Notes under the pieces: generated by a model
The model's database searches: none
What the model was told of the DNA's origin: nothing
Seen by the model: only the letters and a program-made list of their open reading frames with translations
In this document: positions 45,908 through 54,811 of the stretch, piece after piece
How the letters are laid out: each line of letters opens with the position of its first letter
How positions within the stretch are numbered: position 1 is the first letter of the stretch
Translations under genes and position numbers: made by a program
DNA from: Rhodoferax sp. WC2427
GTDB taxonomy: Bacteria > Pseudomonadota > Gammaproteobacteria > Burkholderiales > Burkholderiaceae_C
NCBI RefSeq assembly: GCF_040822085.1
Contig: NZ_CP162006.1
Location: forward strand, 2,480,001-2,544,000
Direction: 5' to 3'
DNA length: 64,000 bases

Positions 45908-46249
45908 ATGGCTTGGGACTCTACTTCTATCAAAAACAGCTTCTACAGCATCCTGGGAATGGATTCTGCGCGGGCGGACGCCGGGCGTGCGCAGCAGCTG
46001 GAGCAGGTCCGCACCGCGATGCTGGAGTGTCTGGGCGATGTCGGGGGCTTTGAAGGCCCGATTCTGCGGCAGCGCGTGGCCTATGCCAAAGACGTGCAAA
46101 CCCTGTGGTTTCTGCGGGCCGACCTGATGGGCGTGTTGGCCAGCCGCGATGGCGAAGGTGCCGCCCGCAACCGGATGGACCAGATTGCTCCGCTGTTCCA
46201 GGGCCTCTTACCCAAGGGCCTGGTGTCGCGTTCCAGCAGGTTGCGCTAA
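45908..46249 (+). CDS. Conserved small helical protein, function unknown
   Basis: 113 residues from ATG 45908, beginning MAWDSTSIKNSFYSILGMDS. Entirely helical with no signal peptide. It contains an RQRVAYAKDVQTLWFLRADLM segment, quoted here only in part as AYAKDVQTLWFLRADLM. Codon use is like its neighbours. No family is recognised; it converges with ldcA, whose stop is 3 bp away. Confidence 0.65.
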   Translation: MAWDSTSIKNSFYSILGMDSARADAGRAQQLEQVRTAMLECLGDVGGFEGPILRQRVAYAKDVQTLWFLRADLMGVLASRDGEGAARNRMDQIAPLFQGLLPKGLVSRSSRLR

Positions 46250-46252
46250 TGC

Positions 46253-47284
46253 TCAGTGGTGGTGGTGGCCGCCATGGTCGTGGTGGCCATGGTCATGTCC
46301 GTGGTGGTGGTGACCTGCGCCGTGGTGCGACACATGGCCCCAGACCACCAGCGCTTCGCGGCCCTGTAGCGCCAGTTCCACCGTTGCGCCCACGGGCAGC
46401 AGCACCTTGGTTTGCACATGGCCGAACGGCAAATTGGTCAGCACCGGCACCTTGAGCTGGCTGCGCAGCCAGGCGACCACGGTGGCCAGGCGGAATGTGC
46501 CGTCGTGCGGCACCTTGGTGAACTCGGTAAATTGGCCCAGCACAATGGCTTTTTGCCGCGCCAGCACGCCGCTGTAGAGCAGCTGGGTGAGCATGCGCTC
46601 GATGCGGTAGGGGTGCTCGCCCACATCTTCCAGGAACAGAATGCCCCCCTGGATCTGCGGAAAATACGGCGTGCCGATTTGCGACACCAGCACCGACAGG
46701 TTACCGCCCCACAAAATCGCATCTTTCATATAAAAGTCGCCCTCAGCGCTTATTCCATCAGCGTGAGAAGCTACTGAATCCATAGCAAGCTGGGCATCAT
46801 CACGGCCTAGCCGCCAGCCCGTGCCCTCGCCCTGCCCACCCACCAGGTCGTCAAAGCAGGCTTCCATGATGTCGTCGGGGGTGCCTTCCACGCCAAAACC
46901 CTCGCCCAGTGCCGGGCCCGCCCAGGTGATGGCCCCGGTGTGCGCGAGCAAGGCGTTTTGCAAAGCTGTGAAGTCGCTGTAGCCCACAAACTGGGTGCCG
47001 TTTTCAATCGCCTTGGTGACCGCACGGTAGTCGATGCCGCCCAGGATGCGCGTTAGGCCGTAGCCACCGCGGGTGGTGAGTGCAATATCGGCACCGCTGG
47101 CTGCAGCCCGGTGGATGGCCGCCACGCGGGTGGCATCGTCACCGGCAAAGCGCATATGGCTTTTGAGGGCATCGGGGTCGATTTCGACCGCATAACCCAG
47201 GGTTTTGAGCCGGGCCACGCCGCGCTTGAAGGCGGCCTTGTCGCGCACCGCGCCAGAGGGGGAGTAGATGTAGATATGTTTCAC
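46253..47284 (-). CDS. ldcA: Muramoyltetrapeptide carboxypeptidase (LD-carboxypeptidase)
   Basis: 343 residues, S66 family, trims the D-Ala from murein tetrapeptides during recycling. The nucleophile Ser103 is in FVGYSDFTAL, and the GWG/RGGYG region is at 73-76. GTG start overlapping the tadA-fusion stop (GTGA). Two oddities: residues about 166-184 (AMDSVASHADGISAEGD) are the translation of an inserted dispersed repeat, and the C-terminus is a His/Gly/Asp tail with about 13 His in the last 24 residues (starting HHGAGHHHHGHDHG), a possible metal-binding or storage tail. Confidence 0.92.
   Translation of the reverse strand: MKHIYIYSPSGAVRDKAAFKRGVARLKTLGYAVEIDPDALKSHMRFAGDDATRVAAIHRAAASGADIALTTRGGYGLTRILGGIDYRAVTKAIENGTQFVGYSDFTALQNALLAHTGAITWAGPALGEGFGVEGTPDDIMEACFDDLVGGQGEGTGWRLGRDDAQLAMDSVASHADGISAEGDFYMKDAILWGGNLSVLVSQIGTPYFPQIQGGILFLEDVGEHPYRIERMLTQLLYSGVLARQKAIVLGQFTEFTKVPHDGTFRLATVVAWLRSQLKVPVLTNLPFGHVQTKVLLPVGATVELALQGREALVVWGHVSHHGAGHHHHGHDHGHHDHGGHHHH
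46731..46790 (+). repeat. Dispersed hairpin repeat inside ldcA
   Basis: Near-consensus copy on the + strand: CCCTCAGCGCTTAT, TCC, ATCAGCGTGAGAAGC, TACTGAATCCATAGCA. It is antisense to the ldcA reading direction and is translated there without a stop. Confidence 0.88.
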
Positions 47285-48324
47285 GGGGCCAAGTATCCCA
47301 TCGCCTGGGCCGCTTCTGCGCTGGGCGGGCCGTCGAGGTGCAACGTGGGGCCCGGGAATGCTTCCTGCGGGTCCCAGCCCTTGGCCGCAAAGGCCCGTAG
47401 CGCGGCGCGGTGCCCGCCATCGGGGAACGGGGCGGGGTCCAGGGGCGCGGTGTCGGCCCCCAGCCGCACCAGGGCCCGGATACGCTCGGCGGGCAGCAGA
47501 GGTGTGCCCTCGCCCTGCAGCACCAGCACCACCTGGTCCACGCCCAGCCGGTCCAGCCACGTACACAGCACCTGGCGGTGCCAGTCCCAGTGGTGGACCG
47601 CTTCTTTCTTGGGTTTGTCACTGCGGCCAAAGCCCAGCAGATCGGGGGCCAGCACGCGGTGGCCAGCCGCCGCCAGGGCCCAGGCCATGGGCTGGAACGC
47701 CAGGCTGCTGCCAGTGCGGCTGTGCAGGCAAAGGACCGTGCTGGTGGCAGGGCCGGTGTCGCGGTAGTGCATGCGCCAGCCATCTATATCGGTGTACTGC
47801 TGCGCCGCGTCGGAAAAACAGGCTTCGGGCGTACGCAGTGCGTCTTCGCGCAGGGGGATGTGGGCCTGTCGCTGCAGGGCGCGGCGCTGCTGAAAGAACG
47901 TTTGCAGCACCCCCGCACAGGCTTCGGCCAGCACCCCACCCTGCACCTCGGTCTGGTGGTTCAGGTGCGCGTTGGCAAATACATTGATCACCGAGCCCGC
48001 CGCGCCGGTTTTGGCGTCCGGCGCGCCAAACACCACCCGGCGCAACCGGGCATGCAGCATGGCTCCGCTGCACATGGTGCAGGGCTCCAGCGTGACAAAC
48101 AGCTCGCAGCCGTCCAGCCGATAGTTGCCCAGCACCCGGGCCGCAGCGCGCAAGGCGTTGATTTCGGCATGCGCGGTGGGGTCGTGCCCGTCAATGGGCG
48201 CGTTGCGGCCGGTGGCAATGACCACACCGTCTTTCATGACCACGGCCCCCACCGGCACCTCGCCCGCCTCGGCGGCCAGGCGGGCCTGGTCCAGGGCGAG
48301 TTGCATGGCTTCCAGATCGGTCAT
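47281..48324 (-). CDS. tadA: tRNA adenosine(34) deaminase fused to an alpha/beta-hydrolase-like domain
   Basis: 347 residues, about twice the usual TadA. The deaminase part (1-150) is complete: HAEINAL with catalytic Glu, and PCTMC zinc site; it makes inosine at the tRNA-Arg wobble position. A linker leads to a hydrolase-like part (about 175-347, TVLCLHSRTGSSLAFQPMAW, DLLGFGRSDKP). At the nucleophile elbow the sequence is VLQGEGTPL, without the expected Ser, and the domain ends early, so the second half is probably not a working hydrolase. It overlaps ldcA by 4 bases. Confidence 0.9.
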   Translation of the reverse strand: MTDLEAMQLALDQARLAAEAGEVPVGAVVMKDGVVIATGRNAPIDGHDPTAHAEINALRAAARVLGNYRLDGCELFVTLEPCTMCSGAMLHARLRRVVFGAPDAKTGAAGSVINVFANAHLNHQTEVQGGVLAEACAGVLQTFFQQRRALQRQAHIPLREDALRTPEACFSDAAQQYTDIDGWRMHYRDTGPATSTVLCLHSRTGSSLAFQPMAWALAAAGHRVLAPDLLGFGRSDKPKKEAVHHWDWHRQVLCTWLDRLGVDQVVLVLQGEGTPLLPAERIRALVRLGADTAPLDPAPFPDGGHRAALRAFAAKGWDPQEAFPGPTLHLDGPPSAEAAQAMGYLAP

Positions 48325-48333
48325 CGGGTGTTT

Positions 48334-48388
48334 ACTATATTTTTGATAGCTTCTTGCGCTGATGGAATAAGCACAAGAGGCCTCAATG
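48334..48388 (-). repeat. Dispersed hairpin repeat between tadA and the next small gene
   Basis: Reverse-orientation copy: on the - strand CTCTTGTGCTTAT, TCC, ATCAGCGCAAGAAGC. The stem extends to CTTG/CAAG, with changes on both sides relative to other copies. Confidence 0.85.
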
Positions 48389-48390
48389 GC

Positions 48391-48588
48391 TTAAGGTTTT
48401 TCATCCGGCATGGAGCGTGGTGTTTGCAGCGCGGCATCCAGCGATTGCTTCACTTGCTGCTGCATCTGCTGGGCCGATGCCGGGCCTTGCGGCGTAGCCA
48501 CCACGGGAGCGGTCTGTTTTTTGGCCAGCAGGCTGATAGCCACCACCACGACGAGTAAACCCACAACGCTGAAGACGGCGCGCATCAC
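48391..48588 (-). CDS. Small single-span membrane protein
   Basis: 65 residues beginning MMRAVFSVVGLLVVVVAISL, an N-terminal membrane anchor (3-21), then a Gln/Ala-rich periplasmic or cytoplasmic tail. Codon use is native. No family is recognised. The repeat copy lies directly downstream. Confidence 0.6.
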   Translation of the reverse strand: MMRAVFSVVGLLVVVVAISLLAKKQTAPVVATPQGPASAQQMQQQVKQSLDAALQTPRSMPDEKP

Positions 48589-48753
48589 AAACCCCGGTGA
48601 AGAACAAGGGCGGATTTTACGGTCCGGCCAGTCTATTTTGGGCTGTCGCCATGGCTACCAGCACCACGTTCGGCGCCACCGCCCTGCTGGGTATCGGTGC
48701 CTGCCTGCCCATTTCCGCCACCGCGGCCCCGGGTCTGGTTGAGAATAGCGGCC

Positions 48754-49308
48754 ATGAACACACCCACCTGCCGCTGCACCTGGGCCGACAGCAGCCCGCT
48801 GATGGCCGCCTACCACGACGACGAATGGGGCGTACCCGAGCGCGACAGCCGCAAGCTGTGGGAGAAACTGGTGCTCGACAGCTTCCAGGCCGGGTTGTCG
48901 TGGAGCATCATCTTGCGCAAGCGCGAGGGCTTTCGGGCCGCCTTCGCCCAGTTCGACCCCGAGGCCGTGGCCCGCTTCACGCCTGCCGACGTCGACCGCC
49001 TGATGCAGGACCCCGGCATCGTGCGCTCCCGCGCCAAGATCGAGGCCACCATCGGCAACGCCCAGGCCTACCTGGCGATGCAGGCGGCGGGCGTGGACTT
49101 CTCCACCTGGCTGTGGGGCCTGGTGGGGGGCACGCCCATCAAGGGCAACGGCGTGGTGCTGACCCAGTCGCCGCTATCGGCCGACATCTCCAAAGCCCTT
49201 AAAAAACGCGGCTTCAAGTTTGTCGGTGCAGTGACCATCTACGCCTGGATGCAGGCCGTGGGCATGGTCGACGACCACAGCCAGCAGTGTTTCAAATACC
49301 AAAGCTAG
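48754..49308 (+). CDS. tag: DNA-3-methyladenine glycosylase I
   Basis: Removes 3-methyladenine from alkylated DNA. 184 residues with the N-terminal zinc-binding and substrate region CRCTWADSSPLMAAYHDDEWGVP, given partly here as WADSSPLMAAYHDDEWG, the FQAGLSWSIILRKREGFR helix and the C-terminal zinc ligands in DDHSQQCF. The start at 48754 fits the family; the upstream extension is unsupported. Confidence 0.93.
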   Translation: MNTPTCRCTWADSSPLMAAYHDDEWGVPERDSRKLWEKLVLDSFQAGLSWSIILRKREGFRAAFAQFDPEAVARFTPADVDRLMQDPGIVRSRAKIEATIGNAQAYLAMQAAGVDFSTWLWGLVGGTPIKGNGVVLTQSPLSADISKALKKRGFKFVGAVTIYAWMQAVGMVDDHSQQCFKYQS

Positions 49309-49390
49309 CCACACAGCGCCCGAGAGGGGCGTGGGACAGGATTGCGGATGCGGATTCGGCCGCACATGTCCCTGCCGGTGCACTGTATGC

Positions 49391-49443
49391 CTTTTAGGCC
49401 TCTAGCGCTTATTTGGTGGTCGTAAGCAGCTATTGATTAGGTA
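49391..49443 (+). repeat. Dispersed hairpin repeat downstream of tag
   Basis: Copy with TTTTAGGCCTCTAGCGCTTA and CGTAAGCAGCTATTGATTAG. The loop region is diverged, but GCTTA still pairs with TAAGC. Confidence 0.8.
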
Positions 49444-49550
49444 GCACTCCAGCCCACGCCTTTCCCCTACAATCAGGGCACTTGAAGGCCAGGCCTGTAG
49501 TGGCGTGCGATGCGCCTCACCGGCTTCGCACCGTGAAAGGTCTCTGTCCC

Positions 49551-51275
49551 ATGACGTCGATTGCTAGCACGAAGCCTTGGACCCGCAGTACCGCCCGCCC
49601 GTTCATGCGCAAGGCAACCCTGGTAGCCTTGCTGCTCACCGCGCCGGCCTGGGTGCTTGGACCGATCTTTGGCGACGACTTTTTCTACCACCTGCTCTAC
49701 AACACGTTCTTCAACGAGCAGCTGCGCGCGGGCGATCTCTATCCGCGCTGGCTTTTCAACGGCAATGCCGGACTCGGCGGCCCGGTTTTCTTTTTCTACG
49801 GCGCGGTCCCGTCGTTCGCCACCTGCTTCTTCTCGGTCTTTGGCCTGAGCGTTGCGCACCAGATGGGGGCGGCCGTGTTTGTGGCCACCCTGGGCAGCGG
49901 GGTTGCCGCCTACCTATGGGCCCAGATGGTGGTTTCCCGTGCGGCGGCGGTGGCGGCAGCCTTGCTGTACATGGCACACCCCTACCACCTCAACGTCGAT
50001 CTGTACCTGCGTTTTGCCTTTGCGGAGTTCTGGTCCTTTGTCTGGATGCCGCTGGTCCTCGCCGCCATGGTGGCGATCGCCCGAGGGCGCCCCCATTTCT
50101 GGCTGTTGGGCGCGGTCTCGTATGCCTTGCTGATCGCCACCCATCCGCCCAGCGTACTGATCTTCACATGCCTGCTGGTGCCCTATGGGCTATGCCTGCT
50201 GGTCGCTGCGCCCGCCCACCGGCGGCTGGCCATTGCAGTGCGCATGGCCGGGTCGTTGGCGCTGGGGGTCGCGCTGGCCGGCATCTACCTGGTGCCTGCG
50301 CTGACCACGCAGCAATTCGCCAGCTATGCCGAAATTTTGAAACGTTGGGATGCCAGCTTTTTTGTCGACCATACGGCCCTGTGGCGCGATGGTCTGCTGT
50401 TGTCGCATGTGTGGCGCTACGGTGCCGATCCGGCCATGATGGTCTATGCCAATGTGGTGGCGTTCTCGCTGCTGGTGGCTGCGGTGTCGGCAGGCGTTGC
50501 CTGTATGCGTGCCAGCACGCCCCGCCAGCGGCTGTGGCCGCTTTTTTGGGCCTTGATCGTCGCGGCCACGCTGTGGGCAATGAGCAGTTACGCCCTGCCC
50601 TTTTGGGAGTTCGCCCACTATTTGCAGCGCATCCAGACGCCTACGCGGCTCAACATGGTACTGGCGCTCGCGCTGGTGCCCCTGGTCGGGTACGCGGTGG
50701 ACCGCTGGCCACCCCGCAGAGGGCTCGCGGTGGTGGCGTGGTCCGCAGTGGTGCTGTATGCCGCCACATTTTGGGTGCCTTCGGCGAAACAGATCTATTG
50801 GGGATGGACCAAGTACGCCGATGTGCACATAGGCGCTGCCGTCCTGCCGCCAGAAACGCGGCCGGTGGAAGTGCCCCGCGCGTGGGCCAGCAATGCCTCG
50901 ATTGCCACCCTGAGCGAAGCGACACCGCGCGCGGCATTCCTTTCCGGTGGCGGCAGCGTTTCGGCCCCCGCGTGGGGTCCGGAGGGCATCCTGCTGGAAA
51001 CCCGCAACACGCAGGCCGATGCACTCGTCGTACACCAGTTCAACTACCCGGGCTGGCGCATCGTGAGCACACCACCCACTTCTTTTACCGTGGGTGCCAC
51101 GCCAGAAGGCCTGCTGGCGATCCAGTTGCCAGCGGGTGCCTACCGCTTGTCGATCACCCGGGCCAAATTGCCTGCCGAATGGATCGGGCTCTCGATCACG
51201 GGGAGCGCGGTGGTGGTTGCGCTCGCCGTGCTGCTGGCCACGCGCCGCAGGAATACGGCTCTGTCCGCCCCTTAG
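49551..51275 (+). CDS. Polytopic membrane protein, GT-C glycosyltransferase-like
   Basis: 574 residues with about 11-12 membrane spans and a C-terminal soluble beta-rich domain (residues about 420-540) before the last span. The first extracytoplasmic loop carries GDDFFYHLLYNTFF, an acidic motif of the GT-C kind. Proteins like this transfer sugars from polyprenyl-phosphate donors. It converges with a gene for a polyprenyl-phosphate glycosyltransferase, which would supply such a donor. The start at 49551 is tentative; ATG at 49605 would also keep the first span. Confidence 0.7.
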   Translation: MTSIASTKPWTRSTARPFMRKATLVALLLTAPAWVLGPIFGDDFFYHLLYNTFFNEQLRAGDLYPRWLFNGNAGLGGPVFFFYGAVPSFATCFFSVFGLSVAHQMGAAVFVATLGSGVAAYLWAQMVVSRAAAVAAALLYMAHPYHLNVDLYLRFAFAEFWSFVWMPLVLAAMVAIARGRPHFWLLGAVSYALLIATHPPSVLIFTCLLVPYGLCLLVAAPAHRRLAIAVRMAGSLALGVALAGIYLVPALTTQQFASYAEILKRWDASFFVDHTALWRDGLLLSHVWRYGADPAMMVYANVVAFSLLVAAVSAGVACMRASTPRQRLWPLFWALIVAATLWAMSSYALPFWEFAHYLQRIQTPTRLNMVLALALVPLVGYAVDRWPPRRGLAVVAWSAVVLYAATFWVPSAKQIYWGWTKYADVHIGAAVLPPETRPVEVPRAWASNASIATLSEATPRAAFLSGGGSVSAPAWGPEGILLETRNTQADALVVHQFNYPGWRIVSTPPTSFTVGATPEGLLAIQLPAGAYRLSITRAKLPAEWIGLSITGSAVVVALAVLLATRRRNTALSAP

Positions 51276-51311
51276 CCAGGAACGGCCGGTGTACGGACAA
51301 GGTTCAGGCGA

Positions 51312-52391
51312 CTACTTCTTCCAGGTGAACATCGCCGACGCCACGTAGTTCCATACGGTGCCTACGACCACGCCAGCCAACCCGGCCACCCACCACTCCT
51401 GCTGGCGGTTGAAGATCATGTTGGCCACGCCGACATTGCCCACCGCACCGACACCGCAGACCAGATAGAACGACAGCAAGCCCGTGAAGAAGCGCATGCC
51501 ACGCAGGCGGCGGTCGCGGTAGGTCAGGAAGTTGTTCAGAACATAGTTAGATGTCATGGCGGCCAGCGTGGCCACAATCTGCCCCACCGCAAACGGCACG
51601 TTTGCGACGCGGAACGCCAGGAAGAGGACCAGAAAGTGGACGAACAGACCACTTCCGCCCACCAGTGAAAACAAAATCAGGCGCGGCGGCAGAATGTGGC
51701 CGAAGCGCTTGTCGAGAATCAGCATGATGTACTGCCACAGCACCGCCGAATCCAGCTTGCTTTCACCCGCGAAGCGCTCGCGGAAGACGAATGGCACTTC
51801 CGCATAGCGCGGCGGCGTCGGCGAAGACGCGAACAGGTCCAGAAGAATCTTGTACCCCTCGCCAGACAGCCGCCGGACCGCGCGGTCGAACGCTTCGCGC
51901 TGGACCAGAAAGAACCCGCTCATTGGATCGGTCAGCGGCGACGCCACGACCAGCTTGGCCAGATAGGTGGCAAAACGGCTCATGGCCGCGCGCTTGTTGT
52001 CCCATTCGCCGACCGAGCCGCCTTCGCAGTAACGGCTGGCAACCACGAAATCCAGCTTTTCTTCCCGTACCTTGGCCAGCATGCGCGGCAGCAGGGTCTC
52101 ATCGTGCTGCAGGTCGGCATCCATAACCACGACGGAGGCGGCAGACGATGCCAGAACGCCCTCCACCACCGCCCGCGACAGGCCGCGTCGGCCGATTCTG
52201 TGCAGACAACGCACCCGCAGGTCTTCTCGTGCGATGCTGCGGACCAGGTCGGAGGTTCCGTCCGGCGAGTCGTCATCGACATAGATCACCTCCCAACTGA
52301 TACCTATCAGCACGGCATCCAGTCGGGAAATCAACTCACGGATATTGTCGCGTTCGTTAAACGACGGCACTACGATCGAGAGCTCAAGCAT
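51312..52391 (-). CDS. GT2 polyprenyl-phosphate glycosyltransferase with GtrA domain
   Basis: 359 residues. The N-terminal DPM-type GT2 domain has VVPSFNERDN, VIYVDDDSPDGT and the metal-binding VVMDADLQHD. The C-terminal GtrA-like domain (about 235-355) has four membrane spans. Together they should make and flip an undecaprenyl-phosphate sugar for surface glycosylation. The start at 52391 is chosen because it gives MLELSIVVPSFNERDN, the usual N-terminus. Confidence 0.92.
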   Translation of the reverse strand: MLELSIVVPSFNERDNIRELISRLDAVLIGISWEVIYVDDDSPDGTSDLVRSIAREDLRVRCLHRIGRRGLSRAVVEGVLASSAASVVVMDADLQHDETLLPRMLAKVREEKLDFVVASRYCEGGSVGEWDNKRAAMSRFATYLAKLVVASPLTDPMSGFFLVQREAFDRAVRRLSGEGYKILLDLFASSPTPPRYAEVPFVFRERFAGESKLDSAVLWQYIMLILDKRFGHILPPRLILFSLVGGSGLFVHFLVLFLAFRVANVPFAVGQIVATLAAMTSNYVLNNFLTYRDRRLRGMRFFTGLLSFYLVCGVGAVGNVGVANMIFNRQQEWWVAGLAGVVVGTVWNYVASAMFTWKK

Positions 52392-52588
52392 GACTTTGCT
52401 TTCTAAGGATGGTCCTGGGACGGCCCCTAAAAAACATTTTGGCACATGAGTTACCGACGCTGCCAAGTTTAGTCGCTCTGTTACATTCCCCCGCCATGTC
52501 CTTGCGAGGGCTGCCCGCAGGCCCTACAGGGAATGCGGCGGGATGCCCGTCAGATCGCCCTCGGATCTAACCCGAAAGCGGCCTGCCC

Positions 52589-54202
52589 TCACTCCCACTC
52601 GATGGTGGCAGGCGGCTTGCTGGAGACGTCGTAGGTCACGCGGTTGATGCCACGCACTTCGTTGATGATGCGGCCCGACACCTTTTTAAGCAGGGCATAG
52701 GGCAGCTCGGCCCAGTCGGCGGTCATGAAGTCGCTGGTTTGCACCGCGCGCAGGGCCACCACGTAGTCGTAGGTACGTCCGTCGCCCATCACGCCCACGC
52801 TTTTCACCGGCAGGAACACGGTAAAGGCCTGGCTGGTCAGCTGGTACCAGGTCTTGCCGGTGGCCTCGTCCTTGAAGTTGTGCAGCTCTTCGATGAAGAT
52901 CGCGTCGGCGCGGCGCAACAGGTCGGCGTATTCCTTTTTGACTTCGCCCAGAATGCGCACGCCCAGGCCGGGGCCGGGGAAAGGGTGGCGGTACACCATC
53001 TCAACCGGCAGACCCAGAGCCACGCCCAGTTCGCGCACTTCGTCCTTGAACAGTTCACGCAGGGGTTCCAACAGCTTCAGGCCCAGCTCGGCAGGCAGCC
53101 CACCGACGTTGTGGTGGCTTTTGATGGTGACGGCTTTTTTGCTTTTGGCACCACCGGACTCGATCACGTCGGGGTAAATCGTGCCTTGGGCCAGCCATTT
53201 GGCACCCTTGGCGCCGTCGCCCTTGAGCTTGGCGGCTTCTTGCTTGAACACGGTGACGAACTCGCCACCGATGATCTTGCGTTTGGCTTCGGGGTCGGTC
53301 ACACCCGCCAGCTTGCCCAGAAACAGGTCGCTGGCATCGGCGCGGATCACCTTGGCGTGCAGCTTGCCGACGAACATGTCCATCACCATGTCGCCTTCGT
53401 TCAGTCGCAGCAGGCCGTGGTCCACAAACACGCAGGTCAGCTGGTCGCCAATCGCGCGGTGGATCAGGGCCGCAGCCACGCTGGAGTCCACGCCACCCGA
53501 CAGGCCCAGAATCACCTCCTCGTCGCCTACCTGGGCGCGGATGCGGGCGACCGCTTCGCTGATGTAGTCGCCCATGATCCAGTCGGGCCGGGTGCCGCAG
53601 ATGCCGAGCACAAAGCGGTTCAGCAGCGCCTGGCCTTGCACGGTATGGGTCACTTCGGGGTGGAACTGCACGGCGTAGAAATGGCGGGATTCGTCGGCCA
53701 TGCCGGCGATGGGGCAGCTGTCGGTGCTGGCCATCAGCTTGAAGCCGGGGGGCAGCTCGGTGACCTTGTCGCCATGGCTCATCCACACATTCAGCATGCC
53801 CTCGCCCTCGGGCGTGGTGAAATCGGCGATGTCCTTGAGCAGCGCGGTGTGGCCACGGGCACGCACCGACGCAAAGCCAAATTCACGGGTGTGGCCGGTT
53901 TCCACCTTGCCGCCCAGCTGCTGCGCCATGGTTTGCATGCCGTAGCAAATGCCCAGTACCGGCACGCCCAGATCGAACACGGCCTGGGGCGCGCGGTCGG
54001 TGGTGTCCTCGGTCACGCTGGCGTGGCTGCCCGACAGGATGATGCCCTTCAGGTTGCCATCGGCGGCGTAAGCACGCATCCATTCGTCGGTCACATCGCA
54101 AGGATGGACTTCGCAAAACACGTGGGCATCGCGCACACGGCGGGCGATGAGCTGGGTGACTTGTGAACCGAAATCGAGGATGAGGATTTTTTGGTGGGAC
54201 AT
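52589..54202 (-). CDS. guaA: GMP synthase (glutamine-hydrolysing)
   Basis: Converts XMP to GMP. 537 residues: class I amidotransferase with Cys86 in VLGICYGMQ and the His/Glu pair in [10 protein letters not shown], the PP-loop ATP pyrophosphatase GLSGGVDSS, and the C-terminal dimerisation domain ending PPATIEWE. The start [15 protein letters not shown] at 54202 matches the family. Same direction as guaB, separated by kbp. Confidence 0.97.
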   Translation of the reverse strand: MSHQKILILDFGSQVTQLIARRVRDAHVFCEVHPCDVTDEWMRAYAADGNLKGIILSGSHASVTEDTTDRAPQAVFDLGVPVLGICYGMQTMAQQLGGKVETGHTREFGFASVRARGHTALLKDIADFTTPEGEGMLNVWMSHGDKVTELPPGFKLMASTDSCPIAGMADESRHFYAVQFHPEVTHTVQGQALLNRFVLGICGTRPDWIMGDYISEAVARIRAQVGDEEVILGLSGGVDSSVAAALIHRAIGDQLTCVFVDHGLLRLNEGDMVMDMFVGKLHAKVIRADASDLFLGKLAGVTDPEAKRKIIGGEFVTVFKQEAAKLKGDGAKGAKWLAQGTIYPDVIESGGAKSKKAVTIKSHHNVGGLPAELGLKLLEPLRELFKDEVRELGVALGLPVEMVYRHPFPGPGLGVRILGEVKKEYADLLRRADAIFIEELHNFKDEATGKTWYQLTSQAFTVFLPVKSVGVMGDGRTYDYVVALRAVQTSDFMTADWAELPYALLKKVSGRIINEVRGINRVTYDVSSKPPATIEWE

Positions 54203-54264
54203 GGCTAAAAATGAAAAACGGGCAGCACGTAGGCTGCCCGGATCTATCGACAAAAAAATGCGCT

Positions 54265-54759
54265 TCAGGCTTGCGCAGGGATCCGCAGAACTTGGCCAGG
54301 GTAAATTTTGTCCGGGCTGCTCAGCATGGGCTTGTTGGCTTCAAAAATCTGCGGGTACAGATTGGCGTTGCCATAGACTTTTTTGGCCACGGCGCTCAGG
54401 GTGTCGCCACTGACGACCGTGTGGTAGGTGCACTCGGGCACCTCGGGACAGGTCATTTCATCGGCCACACCGGCAACGCCATGGACGTTACCGCAGCAGA
54501 CGACGATTTTTTCCCGGGTTTCCATATCGGCCACGGCACCGGCCACAGTGACGATCTGGTCGGCCCCATTGAAGCTGATGGTCAGGCCATCGGTGGACAA
54601 ACCTTGCGCCTGGATGTAGGTGCCAATGGCATCCGCCGCCGCGGTGTTTGCCGCAGCCGCCTTTTCCTGGTTGCTCGGTTCAGCCACTGCCGCAGCGATT
54701 TCAGGCTTGTTGCCAAACAATTTCTGACCAGCCTCTTTGATGAACGAAATCATGCCCAT
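54265..54759 (-). CDS. kbp: BON-LysM protein, potassium-binding Kbp type
   Basis: 164 residues, cytosolic. The BON domain (about 40-95, [20 protein letters not shown]) is followed by a LysM domain ([19 protein letters not shown] to the end [14 protein letters not shown]). It resembles E. coli Kbp (YgaU), which binds K+ ions. Compared with that protein it has a 14-residue Cys-containing insert ([16 protein letters not shown]). It lies between guaB and guaA in the same direction. Confidence 0.9.
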   Translation of the reverse strand: MGMISFIKEAGQKLFGNKPEIAAAVAEPSNQEKAAAANTAAADAIGTYIQAQGLSTDGLTISFNGADQIVTVAGAVADMETREKIVVCCGNVHGVAGVADEMTCPEVPECTYHTVVSGDTLSAVAKKVYGNANLYPQIFEANKPMLSSPDKIYPGQVLRIPAQA

Positions 54760-54811
54760 GGAATTTCTCCTTTAAACGGTATACAACCCAACAGCAAAAA
54801 TACTGCCGAGG

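Noticed and set aside
53055..53786. Alternative - strand frame inside guaA
   Set aside because: Same-strand out-of-frame shadow; Arg-rich composition typical of a shifted high-GC gene.
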